This document shows, piece by piece, positions 1-6,459 of a stretch of DNA of 16,298 nt (position 1 is its first letter; every line of letters starts with the position of its first letter). A program made the translations under genes and the position numbers. Below the pieces are notes generated by a model that saw nothing but the letters and a program-made list of their open reading frames with translations, did no database searches and had not been told where the DNA came from. The DNA is from an uncultured Mucilaginibacter sp. (GTDB lineage: Bacteria; Bacteroidota; Bacteroidia; Sphingobacteriales; Sphingobacteriaceae): assembly GCF_946481715.1 (NCBI RefSeq), contig NZ_CAMLOV010000130.1, positions 1 through 16,298 on the forward strand, written 5' to 3'.

Positions 1-216
1 GTTTAGCAGGTCTTTGTAATGCTGCGGCGCATCATCTTTTAGGTGGCCTTCGCTATCAAGGTTTTTTATCAGTTCATAATATAGCGCATACCCTAAAATT
101 GGTTTCAGGTCCAGCTCCTGCGCTTTTTGGATAAAAACTTTTATCCGTTCGGGTTTTATATTAGCGGCAATATCCTCGTAGCGTTGCAAGGTCGCCGGGG
201 TTATTAAGTTAAGCAT
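1..216 (-). CDS. DUF6712-like phage head-tail adaptor, 5' part only
   Basis: The first 72 codons of a gene that runs off the left edge. The protein begins MLNLITPATLQRYEDIAANI and continues with an amphipathic helix (KPERIKVFIQKAQELDLKPI) and a Gly-Tyr turn followed by LYYELIKNL. This pattern (LIT start, a helical N-terminus, then 'aqeldlkpilG..lY') is what I associate with the DUF6712 family of Bacteroidota prophages, thought to be a head-tail connector or head-completion protein. Its position directly after the portal-like gene fits an adaptor. The ATG at 214-216 is preceded by GGAGG (226-230 on the complement) nine bases away, a clear ribosome site. The family assignment is from memory of the pattern; the C-terminal part is not visible. 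Confidence 0.6.
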   Translation of the reverse strand, partial: MLNLITPATLQRYEDIAANIKPERIKVFIQKAQELDLKPILGYALYYELIKNLDSEGHLKDDAPQHYKDLLN

Positions 217-301
217 AGCGGCGGGCCTCCAGGCCCCCTGAAGGGGGCGTTTTAAAATTTGTGTTCATTTTATTTAAGATTTTAGTTAGTAACTTGTCCA
301 T
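209..301 (-). CDS. Possible 30-aa ORF overlapping the adaptor start
   Basis: A short reading frame beginning MDKLLTKILNKMNTNF and ending in PPSGGLEARRYA. A GGAGG sits seven bases before its ATG (299-301), and its TAA overlaps the start of the adaptor gene (ATGCTTAAC), an arrangement typical of translational coupling. The first 16 codons look like an amphipathic helix. The last 12 codons are read through a GC-rich hairpin repeat (233-248), so that end is probably not conserved protein. It may be a real leader peptide or simply a chance frame between a repeat and a good ribosome site. No function can be assigned. Confidence 0.25.
   Translation of the reverse strand: MDKLLTKILNKMNTNFKTPPSGGLEARRYA
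233..248. repeat. GCCCCCT-GA-AGGGGGC palindromic repeat
   Basis: A 16-bp inverted repeat, GCCCCCT / AGGGGGC with a two-base centre, just upstream of the adaptor ribosome site. Words of this type are common as dispersed GC-rich intergenic hairpins in Sphingobacteriaceae; a related longer copy is at 13457-13542. In the mRNA it would form a strong stem close to the adaptor start. Confidence 0.55.
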
Positions 302-364
302 TAGAAGGCCTCCCTGCTGGTCGATAGGGTTAAGGCGAATTTTCGAAACTTGCAAATTCGTGTC

Positions 365-582
365 TTGTCGCGCGCATATTTGACTCACCCCGACTACGCT
401 ACCGCTGGTCGACCCTCTGTTCGCAAGCGAAAAGAGGGTAAAAAAGAGCAAATATTCTTAATTTTCTCCCCCTCTCTGCGTAGCAGAGAATAATGACCTG
501 GTTTTCCTTAACCCTCTTTACGAAGCAGCGAGGGTCGACGAACGATAGTGATGTCGGGGTGAGTCAACTCGCGACGCGACAC
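365..582. repeat. MITE/REP-like inverted-repeat element with internal hairpins
   Basis: Fills most of the 374-bp gap between the portal-like gene and the adaptor. TGACTCACCCCGAC (381-394) is perfectly inverted at 553-566. The match continues outward imperfectly through GTCGCG-rich sequence to about 365 and 582, and an inner pair GTCGACCCTC (408-417) / GAGGGTCGAC (530-539) extends it inward. Inside are two further hairpins: ACCCTCT / AGAGGGT (412-439) and TCTCTGC-GTA-GCAGAGA (473-489). There is no convincing gene in it. From general knowledge, elements with GACTCACCC ends and CCCTCT/AGAGGG hairpins recur between genes in Mucilaginibacter and Pedobacter, so this is probably a dispersed nonautonomous repeat. 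Confidence 0.65.
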
Positions 583-590
583 GTATAACG

Positions 591-1865
591 CTACCCACAC
601 ATGGCTTCCGCTTCGGCTTGTTTTAAGCCATAAGCGTAAACCAGCGTGGCAATTTTGCTTTCGGCAGAAATGGTTGATTGCAGAAGTTGGTTGATGGCGG
701 CCCCCGCTTTTATTCCGATGGTGTCTTCTGCTACGTTTGCCGGCACGGGGATAATGGTCCAATTGCCTGTTGCATTAATATCGGTATAATAATGGCTGAA
801 TATCTCTTCCAGCGTTTCGCTCAATTCCAGCCTGTCGGGCGCGGTATTGTCGTTAAACTCATGGATAGCTTGTTTCTTTTCGCTGCCATTGCTCAACCCC
901 GACGACTTTTCGGCATTGATCAACTCCTTCGGTATCGAAAATCCCTTAATTATCCTTGCTTCAACGGCGCGTTCGGTACTTTCAAAAAGCTTGTCGTTGT
1001 TCTGTATGGCATAGGGTTGAAACTCGGGCTTGGCGCTTTCGTCTTCGTACTCAATCACAATGATCTTCTGCGCGCTTTTTGCTCCCTGGAACGCGCCAAG
1101 GTCCATCTCCAACTGCGATGGCGTACCTCTCCCGTTGCCGGTATCCATACTGTTGTCGGCTTCTTCGCGGCGCGATTGCATAAACAACATGGTTGATGGC
1201 AGGAACCCGGTAGTTACCTCCCGGTTATTGAATATTTTGATGCCTGCTTCGGTTTCAAAATCTTCCCAAACGGAGTCGGCTTCCATCAGCGGGTAATCAT
1301 CTACTTCGGGGTTAAAATAAAAAAGCTGCCCGTTGTATTTATCCCAACCGCCGGCTGCTTTAACTTGCTGTTTTATTGCGCTTTCATCGGGGTTGTATTT
1401 ATCAAGGAAGGTGATTTTGCTTCGCATGATATTCTTCCAGGTTTTGCGCCCCCAATCGTTGTAAATGGCAAATTTGTTTGCGGTATTGGCATTGTCGGTA
1501 TCGCCCATGCGGATGTCCTCAAACTTTACATAGTTTACAGATGCTATTTTATAGTTTGCGTTGTAGTTTACATGGATGCCAAATCCGCAAAACAAAGCTT
1601 TATCGGCAGCAATGGCTTTTAGCAATTTAGCCAGGGTGAGGCCTTTGTTATTTATCAACGTTTTCCCCAGCGCGGCATCCTCAAAACCGTTACCGGCGAT
1701 AAATTTTGCCCGCTTGTTCCAGCAATCTTTAGCGGTGGGCGATTGTGCCACAAGTTCCAGCATACGCTGCGGATAGGCGTTATCCGTATCGTAGTTTAAT
1801 ATGCCGAAAGTTTGATTCGGCCTCACCCGTATGCGCCGTTCTATTTGTGGTAAGTAGGTTTTCAT
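591..1865 (-). CDS. Portal-like phage protein
   Basis: 424 aa, ATG at 1863-1865. The N-terminus contains a Bacteroidota portal-like signature: NYDTDNAYPQRMLELVAQSP, then TAKDCWNKRAKFIAGNGF (about residues 23-61), followed by a helical and beta-rich body with YNDWGRKTWKNI and a long C-terminal helical region (about 290-420) including RAVEARIIKGFSIPKELI. Portal proteins form the dodecameric ring through which DNA enters and leaves the capsid and to which adaptors bind. The length is in the normal portal range. The next gene in transcription order is the adaptor-like gene, while capsid and protease genes lie upstream. The call is from pattern recognition; a structure-based comparison would settle it. 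It ends beside the repeat element at 365-582. Confidence 0.6.
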   Translation of the reverse strand: MKTYLPQIERRIRVRPNQTFGILNYDTDNAYPQRMLELVAQSPTAKDCWNKRAKFIAGNGFEDAALGKTLINNKGLTLAKLLKAIAADKALFCGFGIHVNYNANYKIASVNYVKFEDIRMGDTDNANTANKFAIYNDWGRKTWKNIMRSKITFLDKYNPDESAIKQQVKAAGGWDKYNGQLFYFNPEVDDYPLMEADSVWEDFETEAGIKIFNNREVTTGFLPSTMLFMQSRREEADNSMDTGNGRGTPSQLEMDLGAFQGAKSAQKIIVIEYEDESAKPEFQPYAIQNNDKLFESTERAVEARIIKGFSIPKELINAEKSSGLSNGSEKKQAIHEFNDNTAPDRLELSETLEEIFSHYYTDINATGNWTIIPVPANVAEDTIGIKAGAAINQLLQSTISAESKIATLVYAYGLKQAEAEAMCG

Positions 1866-1872
1866 AATATTT

Positions 1873-2017
1873 GATTACACCGATTGTTTTTAATGATTAC
1901 ACCGATTTTGATGATCTGATTTGACCGATTTTGTTTTTTGGATTACACCGATTAGCTTTTGATTTCACCGATTTGATGATGTGATTACACCAATTCTTAT
2001 TAAAGATTACACCGATT
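1873..2017. repeat. Seven iteron-like GATTACACCGATT repeats, about 22-bp period
   Basis: Seven direct copies of a 13-bp word (consensus GATTACACCGATT) start at 1873, 1895, 1918, 1941, 1961, 1983 and 2005, giving steps of 22, 23, 23, 20, 22 and 22 bp, about two helical turns. Units 3, 5 and 6 have one or two substitutions. The last copy lies inside the 3' end of the 81-aa gene. Equal phasing suggests either a degenerate tandem repeat or a set of protein-binding sites. No ORF explains it. Confidence 0.7.
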
Positions 2018-2245
2018 GTTTTGCTGGGTAATTCGCTTTCGCTTAGCTCTGCGCTTGGGGATTTTCGTTTCTTCCAGACTTTCGGACTTTCCGTCTTGCG
2101 GACCCGCGGCAAACAACCCTGCTATGTGTGGGTATCGTTGCAAATACCATTCGGCTTCTTCATCTGAAAGGTTATCGTTGCTGTGTACCGCCGGCGAGCC
2201 TGGCACAAACTGGTGCTTGCCCGGTTTTAAAATGTATTTTTTCAT
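2000..2245 (-). CDS. Small phage protein of unknown function (81 aa)
   Basis: The protein starts MKKYILKPGKHQFVPGSPAV and has a short helix LSDEEAEWYLQRYPHIAGLF (about residues 26-45), followed by a charged basic tail (PKRRAKRKRITQQ). The ordered part is about 45 residues. The tail runs through the first GATTACACC repeat unit and its stop lies in repeat sequence, so the extreme C-terminus is probably not conserved. It lies between the tail-tube-like and portal-like genes. Short proteins of this shape are frequent in Bacteroidota phage head modules, but I cannot assign a role. The ATG at 2243-2245 has no strong Shine-Dalgarno sequence, as is usual in this phylum. Confidence 0.6.
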   Translation of the reverse strand: MKKYILKPGKHQFVPGSPAVHSNDNLSDEEAEWYLQRYPHIAGLFAAGPQDGKSESLEETKIPKRRAKRKRITQQNNRCNL

Positions 2246-2252
2246 AAATTAG

Positions 2253-2366
2253 TCATTGAGTCATTGCTTCGCTTCATTGAGTCATTGCTTCGCCGTCATT
2301 AAGTCATTGCTTTGCAGTCATTAGGTACCAGCAACTTAATAATGACCCAATGACCCAATGATTCCC
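2253..2366. repeat. Intergenic GTCATTGA word repeats with inverted right half
   Basis: The gap between the tail-tube-like gene and the 81-aa gene is built from repeated GTCATTGAGTCATTGCTTCG-like words on the left and their complement (AATGACCCAATGACCCAATG) on the right, near the stop of the tail-tube-like gene. The two halves could pair into a long imperfect hairpin in the minus-strand mRNA. No gene is seen in it. Confidence 0.55.
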
Positions 2367-2951
2367 CTACACTACCAGTGCTTCCAATGCAGCAACAGTA
2401 CTGGCATAGCTTGCATTGCCGCTTCCGGGGGCTATAGATACTGCGCGTGGGGGGTAAGGTTCCTTCAGTTTATCGGGGTTTGTTAATTTGATCTTGTAAC
2501 CGCCGTCTAAAGTTTCGTCGGCGGCGTTGCGTTCTGCCTCGGTTACGATGAGGCCGTTCACTGCGCCGAATAACTCGATGGCCGAATCGCTGTCTTTATA
2601 GTTGTTTACCGCTATAGCGCGCACACGGCCGTAGCCCATGGCCATTAACTGGGCTTTAACATCTACCGATAAGCCGGCAATGTTAAAATCTATTTCTTCG
2701 GTATAGCGCGGGCCTACCTGGGTCTTGGCCAGCTTGCTCATAGTATTAAAACTGTTGTTGGTGCCCTCAAATTTGTAAACCTTGGCGCTGCCAACCGCGG
2801 TAAGGCCTGTGATGATGAGTGGGTTTGCTACATCGTAAGTTAAGGTGATATCATCCTGGTTAAAGATGTACACTACATCCTCTATACCCGATGTAATTGG
2901 CTCGTTTGTGCCCAGGCCAAAGCCTGCATTTATTTTGTTGTAGATTGACAT
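2367..2951 (-). CDS. Putative tail tube (major tail) protein
   Basis: 194 aa, starting MSIYNKINAGFGLGTNEPIT. The protein is beta-rich with an N-terminal YIFNQDDITLTYD segment, a middle YTEEIDFNIAGLSVDVKAQL (about residues 84-103) and GYGRVRAIAVNNYKDSDSAI, and a conserved-looking DGGYKIKLTNPDKLKEPYPP near residue 150-170. Size, beta content and the 'AIELFGA..GL.VTEAERN' stretch resemble proteins I have seen annotated as tail tube or major tail proteins in Bacteroidota phages. It lies directly downstream of the capsid gene. An alternative is a head decoration protein. The flanking gaps are both word-repeat regions. Confidence 0.45.
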   Translation of the reverse strand: MSIYNKINAGFGLGTNEPITSGIEDVVYIFNQDDITLTYDVANPLIITGLTAVGSAKVYKFEGTNNSFNTMSKLAKTQVGPRYTEEIDFNIAGLSVDVKAQLMAMGYGRVRAIAVNNYKDSDSAIELFGAVNGLIVTEAERNAADETLDGGYKIKLTNPDKLKEPYPPRAVSIAPGSGNASYASTVAALEALVV

Positions 2952-3108
2952 GTTATTAAAAGTTAGAAAAGTTAGAGAGGTTAGAAAAGTTGGAAAGGTT
3001 GTGGAAGTTAGAGAGGTTGTAGAAGTTAGAAAGATTGAAAAAGTAGCAAGCTGTTAACCTTTTTAACCTTTCCCACTTTTTTAACTTCTCTAACCCTTTT
3101 TAACCCTA
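2952..3108. repeat. Intergenic GTTAGAAA word repeats with inverted right half
   Basis: Between the capsid and tail-tube-like genes. The left two thirds is a run of degenerate GTTAGAAAAG / GTTAGAGAG / GTTGGAAAG words; the right third is the complementary set (TTAACCTTTTTAACCTTTCC, then AACTTCTCTAACCC). The halves could fold on each other. The same word family is used in the gap on the other side of the capsid gene (4318-4480). No gene is seen. Confidence 0.6.
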
Positions 3109-4317
3109 TTACGCTGAAAGGTAAAACAGCTCGTTGGCGAATTTGAAGTTTACGGCGGCTTTCATGCGGGCCTTCATACGCACCACGTTATCGTTGGTGT
3201 AGGGCTTCATGTAAACGGTTGATAGTTCGGATGCATCGCCCAAAAGATCCACACCAAGGAACAAGTTGGAGGCACGGGCACCCAATATGGTGTTTGCCTG
3301 CCAGTGGTTCATCACCTGTAGCGGCAGCCCCAGGTAATCCATCTTCTTCATGTCGGTAAAGGCGTTGATAACGTTAAGCGCTTTGTTTGCTTGTGCCTGC
3401 GCGTAAGCGTACCCTACATGTAAAGGTATTTGCAGGTTAAAATCTTCCTGTATACGGTCTGCCGGGTCCAATTGGGCGTAAACGCTGCCTAAAACCTGTA
3501 GAACGTTGCTTACGTTGATGTAGTTTACGGTTGCCGCCGTTGCTGTGCCGCTAAAGGCTGCCGGCTTGCGGCTGTTTACCTCGTTGTAGTTACGTACCAG
3601 TTTAAACGTGGTAGCGCTCGAGATACTGATAAAGTACGATTGCTTTTGGATAGCTACGCCGCTGCCGCCGTTTGTGGTATCGCGGATGTTGCCCGTAACA
3701 CCGGTTATGGTTACCACATCGCCATCGGCAAGGGTGCTGGTGTCTGCCACGGTTACCAGGCCATTGCCATCTATGGCTGTTGCCGCCATGGAGGTTGCCG
3801 GCTTGCCGAGCCCAACTTTATATACGCTTGTATCTGCCGCAATGCTTGGCAATAAGCCGGGGAACGAAGCGGTAAAAGAAGCTTCTTTGGTAGACGCCTT
3901 ACCCAACCAGTACAAACGTTCGTTAGCTATCTGTATTTTGGTGAGGTAACGCTGTACCATAAAGTCGCTCAGGTCTACCACGCCTTCATAATCCTGAAAC
4001 GAGCCGGGTTTAAGGCTTTGGCCCTCCCACGATTGGATCAGTTTATCCCATTGTTCCTCTTTCATAAATTCGTAAACCACGGGGTCCAGGTAGCTTTCGG
4101 TTTGTTGGGTTGTGGTGCCCTGGTCGGTAAAAACGCCGCTGGGGTCTTGTAATACTACGTCATCGTCCACATCAAGTATCACTTTGCGTGCCTTAACGTC
4201 GTTAATAACGGTTAGCAGCCCGCGCTTTACCGAGTCGGCCTCCAGCAGCGTGCTTGCCATAAATCCCGCCAGCGCTTCGCCGGCATAGGTGTTGTTTGTA
4301 AATGTAAATTGAGCCAT
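3109..4317 (-). CDS. Major capsid protein with inserted beta domain
   Basis: 402 aa, ATG at 4315-4317. The N-terminal part (residues 1-160) has capsid-like features: an extended N-arm, SYLDPVVYEFMKEEQWDKL and a long helix QRYLTKIQIANERLYWLGKA (123-142). A beta-rich segment (about 181-268) contains GLVTVADTSTLADGDVVTI, TGVTGN, and YFISISSATTFKLV, which matches the pattern of FCCH-like (ubiquitin-activating-enzyme-type) domains found in phage structural proteins. The chain then returns to capsid-like helices (NVLQVLGSVYAQLD, HVGYAYAQAQANKALNVI) and ends NFKFANELFYLSA. The upstream gene is the protease-scaffold, the classic partner. The capsid role is inferred from size, context and fold pattern. 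Confidence 0.7.
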   Translation of the reverse strand: MAQFTFTNNTYAGEALAGFMASTLLEADSVKRGLLTVINDVKARKVILDVDDDVVLQDPSGVFTDQGTTTQQTESYLDPVVYEFMKEEQWDKLIQSWEGQSLKPGSFQDYEGVVDLSDFMVQRYLTKIQIANERLYWLGKASTKEASFTASFPGLLPSIAADTSVYKVGLGKPATSMAATAIDGNGLVTVADTSTLADGDVVTITGVTGNIRDTTNGGSGVAIQKQSYFISISSATTFKLVRNYNEVNSRKPAAFSGTATAATVNYINVSNVLQVLGSVYAQLDPADRIQEDFNLQIPLHVGYAYAQAQANKALNVINAFTDMKKMDYLGLPLQVMNHWQANTILGARASNLFLGVDLLGDASELSTVYMKPYTNDNVVRMKARMKAAVNFKFANELFYLSA

Positions 4318-4480
4318 TTTAAGTTATAAATGTTAAAAAAGTTGAAAAAGTTAGAAAGGTTAAAAGAGTCGTAAAAGTTAGAAGAGTTAGAAAGGTTGGA
4401 AGTGTTTTTCAGAGGACGGAAGTGTATGGTTGGAAGAGCAAAAACCTTTCTAACCTTTTTAACTCCTCCAACCCTTCTAA
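4318..4480. repeat. Intergenic GTTAGAAAGGTT word repeats with inverted right half
   Basis: Between the protease-scaffold stop and the capsid start. Words of the form GTTAGAAAGGTT and GTTAAAAAAGTT are repeated on the left; the right end carries AACCTTTCTAACC and CCAACCCTTCTAAC, their complements. A long imperfect stem could form in the mRNA just before the capsid start. No gene is seen. Confidence 0.6.
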
Positions 4481-5059
4481 CTATTTAGCAACCGCTTTCC
4501 TCACTGCATTCTGTGCCAGCGGGCTTTGGGGGGCAAAAAAGGGTTGGGGTTCGGTTTTTGCCTTGCTGCTGCGCTTAGATCCTTCGGGGCTGAAGTCGGA
4601 TTTTATCTCGTTCCTGATCTCGTCCGTTGTTTTTTTAAGGCGGCTGCTTGCTTCTTCCAGTGCAGCTTTTGCTTCGTTTAATAAGGCGTTCTGTGCATGC
4701 AGGCGCGCTTTTACTTCCAAAAGGCGGTTTTGTATCTCAGCAGGTTTTTTTGGCATTTTTGTTTTTTCGGCTGCAATGCTTTCTTCGTCCTCTTCGTCGG
4801 AAGTTTCTGCTGGCAATACTTTTTCCACCTTGCCCTGCTTAATGGCCAATTGCTGCCCATCGGCGGTGGTGTAGGTGTCGGTAATAGCAGGGCTGCTCAT
4901 GTCTTCGTCCTGGTAAACTTCGGCGCCTGCGCAAAGGCCGCCGCTGTGGTGCAGGGTGCCTTTGTCGGTAACGGTTTGCTGGTTTACCACCTTCTTAAAA
5001 AAATTCATGATCTTGTCTAAAACCGAGGTGGTTCGTTCGATTAATTCGCTGTTGTCCAT
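4481..5059 (-). CDS. Possible internal-start scaffold protein (192 aa)
   Basis: An in-frame ATG at codon 202 of the protease gene (5057-5059) begins MDNSELIERTTSVLDKIMNF. The DNA just before it is strikingly A-rich on the coding strand (AACAAACAAAACAACACAC), which resembles efficient Bacteroidota translation start regions. The product would contain the whole scaffold-like part, including the acidic segment and coiled coil, without the protease. Nested protease/scaffold pairs of this kind are known in lambda (C/Nu3). This is an inference from start context and domain boundary only. Confidence 0.35.
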   Translation of the reverse strand: MDNSELIERTTSVLDKIMNFFKKVVNQQTVTDKGTLHHSGGLCAGAEVYQDEDMSSPAITDTYTTADGQQLAIKQGKVEKVLPAETSDEEDEESIAAEKTKMPKKPAEIQNRLLEVKARLHAQNALLNEAKAALEEASSRLKKTTDEIRNEIKSDFSPEGSKRSSKAKTEPQPFFAPQSPLAQNAVRKAVAK

Positions 5060-5662
5060 ATGTGTGTTGTTTTGTTTGTTTAAGATTTTGTTGATACAAC
5101 GCTGGTAAACCGCCGGTGCTGTATCGGTGTATTTTTTAATGAGCGCGCTGTTGATGACGGTATCGGCGTAATCTTCAATGGCATCTATAAAGCCAAGGTT
5201 TAGCGCCTGGTCGGCAGTCATCCAGGTTACGGAGTTTATTAAACTGTTAACGGTAACCCCGTCTAACCCCGACTTGTCCATATAGATCTGCGCCAGGCGC
5301 GATTGCACTACGTTCAGCATCTGCACGTCTTTTAAAAGCTCGTCGGCATTGCCGCCGCTGCCCACCATCGGTTTGTGTATCATCAGCAGTGCGTATTTGC
5401 TCATCACTATTTTGCTGCCGGCCATGGCCACTACCGATGCTGCCGATGCCGCCAGGGCATCAATATGGGTAGTTACGTTGCCCGGGTACTTTTTCAGCAG
5501 GTCGTAAATGGCGATGGCGTCAAAGGCCGAGCCGCCCACCGAGCTGATATGCACGGCAACGTCGGCACCGGCCGCTGCTTCTAATTGTGATTTAACATAG
5601 GCGGATGAGAGGCTCCCCGAGCCAATGCAGTCCGTTTCGGTATCGTATAGGTATATTTTCAT
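4481..5662 (-). CDS. ClpP-like head maturation protease fused to scaffold domain
   Basis: 393 aa. Residues 1 to about 175 are a ClpP-fold serine protease: the HISSVGGSAFDAIAIYDLL segment (38-56), the nucleophile region HIDALAASAASVVAMAG (66-82, likely Ser73), and LLMIHKP with the catalytic His96, followed by WMTADQALNLGFIDAIEDY (147-165). The third catalytic residue cannot be placed with confidence, because the position that is Asp in many ClpP proteins is not acidic here. After an Asn/Gln-rich linker (about 190-200) comes an acidic region (SDEEDEESIAAEK) and a coiled coil (about 315-360), typical of capsid scaffolds. The protease releases the scaffold and matures the prohead. It lies directly upstream of the capsid gene. 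Confidence 0.85.
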   Translation of the reverse strand: MKIYLYDTETDCIGSGSLSSAYVKSQLEAAAGADVAVHISSVGGSAFDAIAIYDLLKKYPGNVTTHIDALAASAASVVAMAGSKIVMSKYALLMIHKPMVGSGGNADELLKDVQMLNVVQSRLAQIYMDKSGLDGVTVNSLINSVTWMTADQALNLGFIDAIEDYADTVINSALIKKYTDTAPAVYQRCINKILNKQNNTHMDNSELIERTTSVLDKIMNFFKKVVNQQTVTDKGTLHHSGGLCAGAEVYQDEDMSSPAITDTYTTADGQQLAIKQGKVEKVLPAETSDEEDEESIAAEKTKMPKKPAEIQNRLLEVKARLHAQNALLNEAKAALEEASSRLKKTTDEIRNEIKSDFSPEGSKRSSKAKTEPQPFFAPQSPLAQNAVRKAVAK

Positions 5663-5874
5663 TTTAGTGAGTAGATAATGGTGAGTAGTGAATGGTTTGA
5701 ATTTGATAGGTGATCTGGTAATACGGCTCCGTCTGAGTTAATCCTGTAAGATCGTGCAATCCTTAAATCGTGTTGTGTTTGATATGCTGATTGGCATAAT
5801 CCTGAACTCGGGTTGTAAGGAATTTTTTAAATGGGCAGAATTGATTTGCATTCTGTTAATTCTTTAATTCTGGG

Positions 5875-5951
5875 AATCCTGATTCAGACAACCGAACTAT
5901 ACAAATATCGGGACTAATTTTGGTTGCGATGGTGACACTACTTTGTCAGTA
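5875..5951 (+). repeat. 77-bp direct repeat, copy 1
   Basis: Matches 6031-6107 at 70 of 77 positions with no gaps. The unit contains CAGACAA, TACAAATATCGG, TAATTTTG (which fits the Bacteroidota -7 consensus TAnnTTTG on the plus strand) and ends in the inverted pair TGACA-CTACTT-TGTCA. The last 21 bases are identical in both copies. Confidence 0.8.
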
Positions 5952-6030
5952 GGTGAATTTATCTGAACATTGATTGATAGGATTTTCCTGATGGGCTTGA
6001 TTAGAATCTGATAAATCCTTTAATCTGCTA

Positions 6031-6107
6031 AATCCCGGTTCAGACAATCGAACAATACAAATATCGGTATTAATTTTGGTTGCGGTGGTGACACTACTTT
6101 GTCAGTA
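6031..6107 (+). repeat. 77-bp direct repeat, copy 2
   Basis: Second copy of the unit at 5875-5951, start-to-start distance 156 bp. TAATTTTG and TGACA-CTACTT-TGTCA are conserved, while substitutions cluster in the first half. It could be a duplicated regulatory site or a remnant of a dispersed element. Confidence 0.8.
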
Positions 6108-6136
6108 AACCAAAAATCGTGTCAATCTTTTAATCC

Positions 6137-6373
6137 TTAAATCGTGTCCTCGAAGCAGTTCAACGCCCGCCAAATGGTGCGCTCGTCTTTACCGAACTTG
6201 GCTTCGGCTTCCAGCACGGCCTGGTTTTTGGTTATGCTGCGTACCTGCATTTGGGCATGCACCCAAAGGTATATTTCACGGTAGGTGAATATTTTACTGG
6301 TGATAAAACCCGCCTTGTACATGGCCGAGAAGGCCCCGTTATCAAACAGGGTGTTTGCAAGTTGGATGTTCAT
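6137..6373 (-). CDS. Small HTH-like protein (78 aa)
   Basis: The sequence starts MNIQLANTLFDNGAFSAMYK. The middle has FITSKIFTYREIYLWVHAQM (about residues 23-42), and the C-terminal third, AVLEAEAKFGKDERTIWRAL (52-71), has the spacing of a helix-turn-helix: helix, Gly-containing turn, then a recognition-like helix DERTIWRALNCF. Small proteins with 'Kif.yREIYL...' followed by 'a..F..se.Ti.R.l' recur in Bacteroidota mobile and phage regions and are probably DNA-binding, but I cannot name a family. It lies between the tape measure and the protease, where tail chaperones or connectors are more usual, so a structural role is also possible. Its stop lies within a duplicated 16-bp word. Confidence 0.6.
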   Translation of the reverse strand: MNIQLANTLFDNGAFSAMYKAGFITSKIFTYREIYLWVHAQMQVRSITKNQAVLEAEAKFGKDERTIWRALNCFEDTI

Positions 6374-6459
6374 GGGTGTTGGTTCATTGGATCAATTGTT
6401 CATTAGTTCATTGGTGGGGCAGGGCCTTGGCTTTTACCTTTCAGCTTTTGCCTTTCACC

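Larger units (their letters stand above)
5663..6136. other. 474-bp intergenic region, no gene, degenerate repeats
   Basis: The largest gap between head and tail genes. No coding frame is convincing on either strand. It holds the pair of 77-bp direct repeats listed separately, a second direct pair AATCCTTAAATCGTGT (5758-5773 and 6132-6147, the latter reaching into the end of the HTH gene), GTGAGTAGTGAATGG words near the protease start, and degenerate 'AATCCTG/AATCTG' words. The composition is AT-rich, unlike the flanking genes. Confidence 0.6.

Noticed and set aside
1873..2017. CRISPR array
   Set aside because: Units are 13 bp with only 7-10 bp between them and the between-unit sequence is low-complexity; no cas gene is present.
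1897..2112. 71-codon minus-strand frame overlapping the 81-aa gene
   Set aside because: It runs through the GATTACACC repeats and the 3' end of the 81-aa gene in another frame and has no ordered-protein character.
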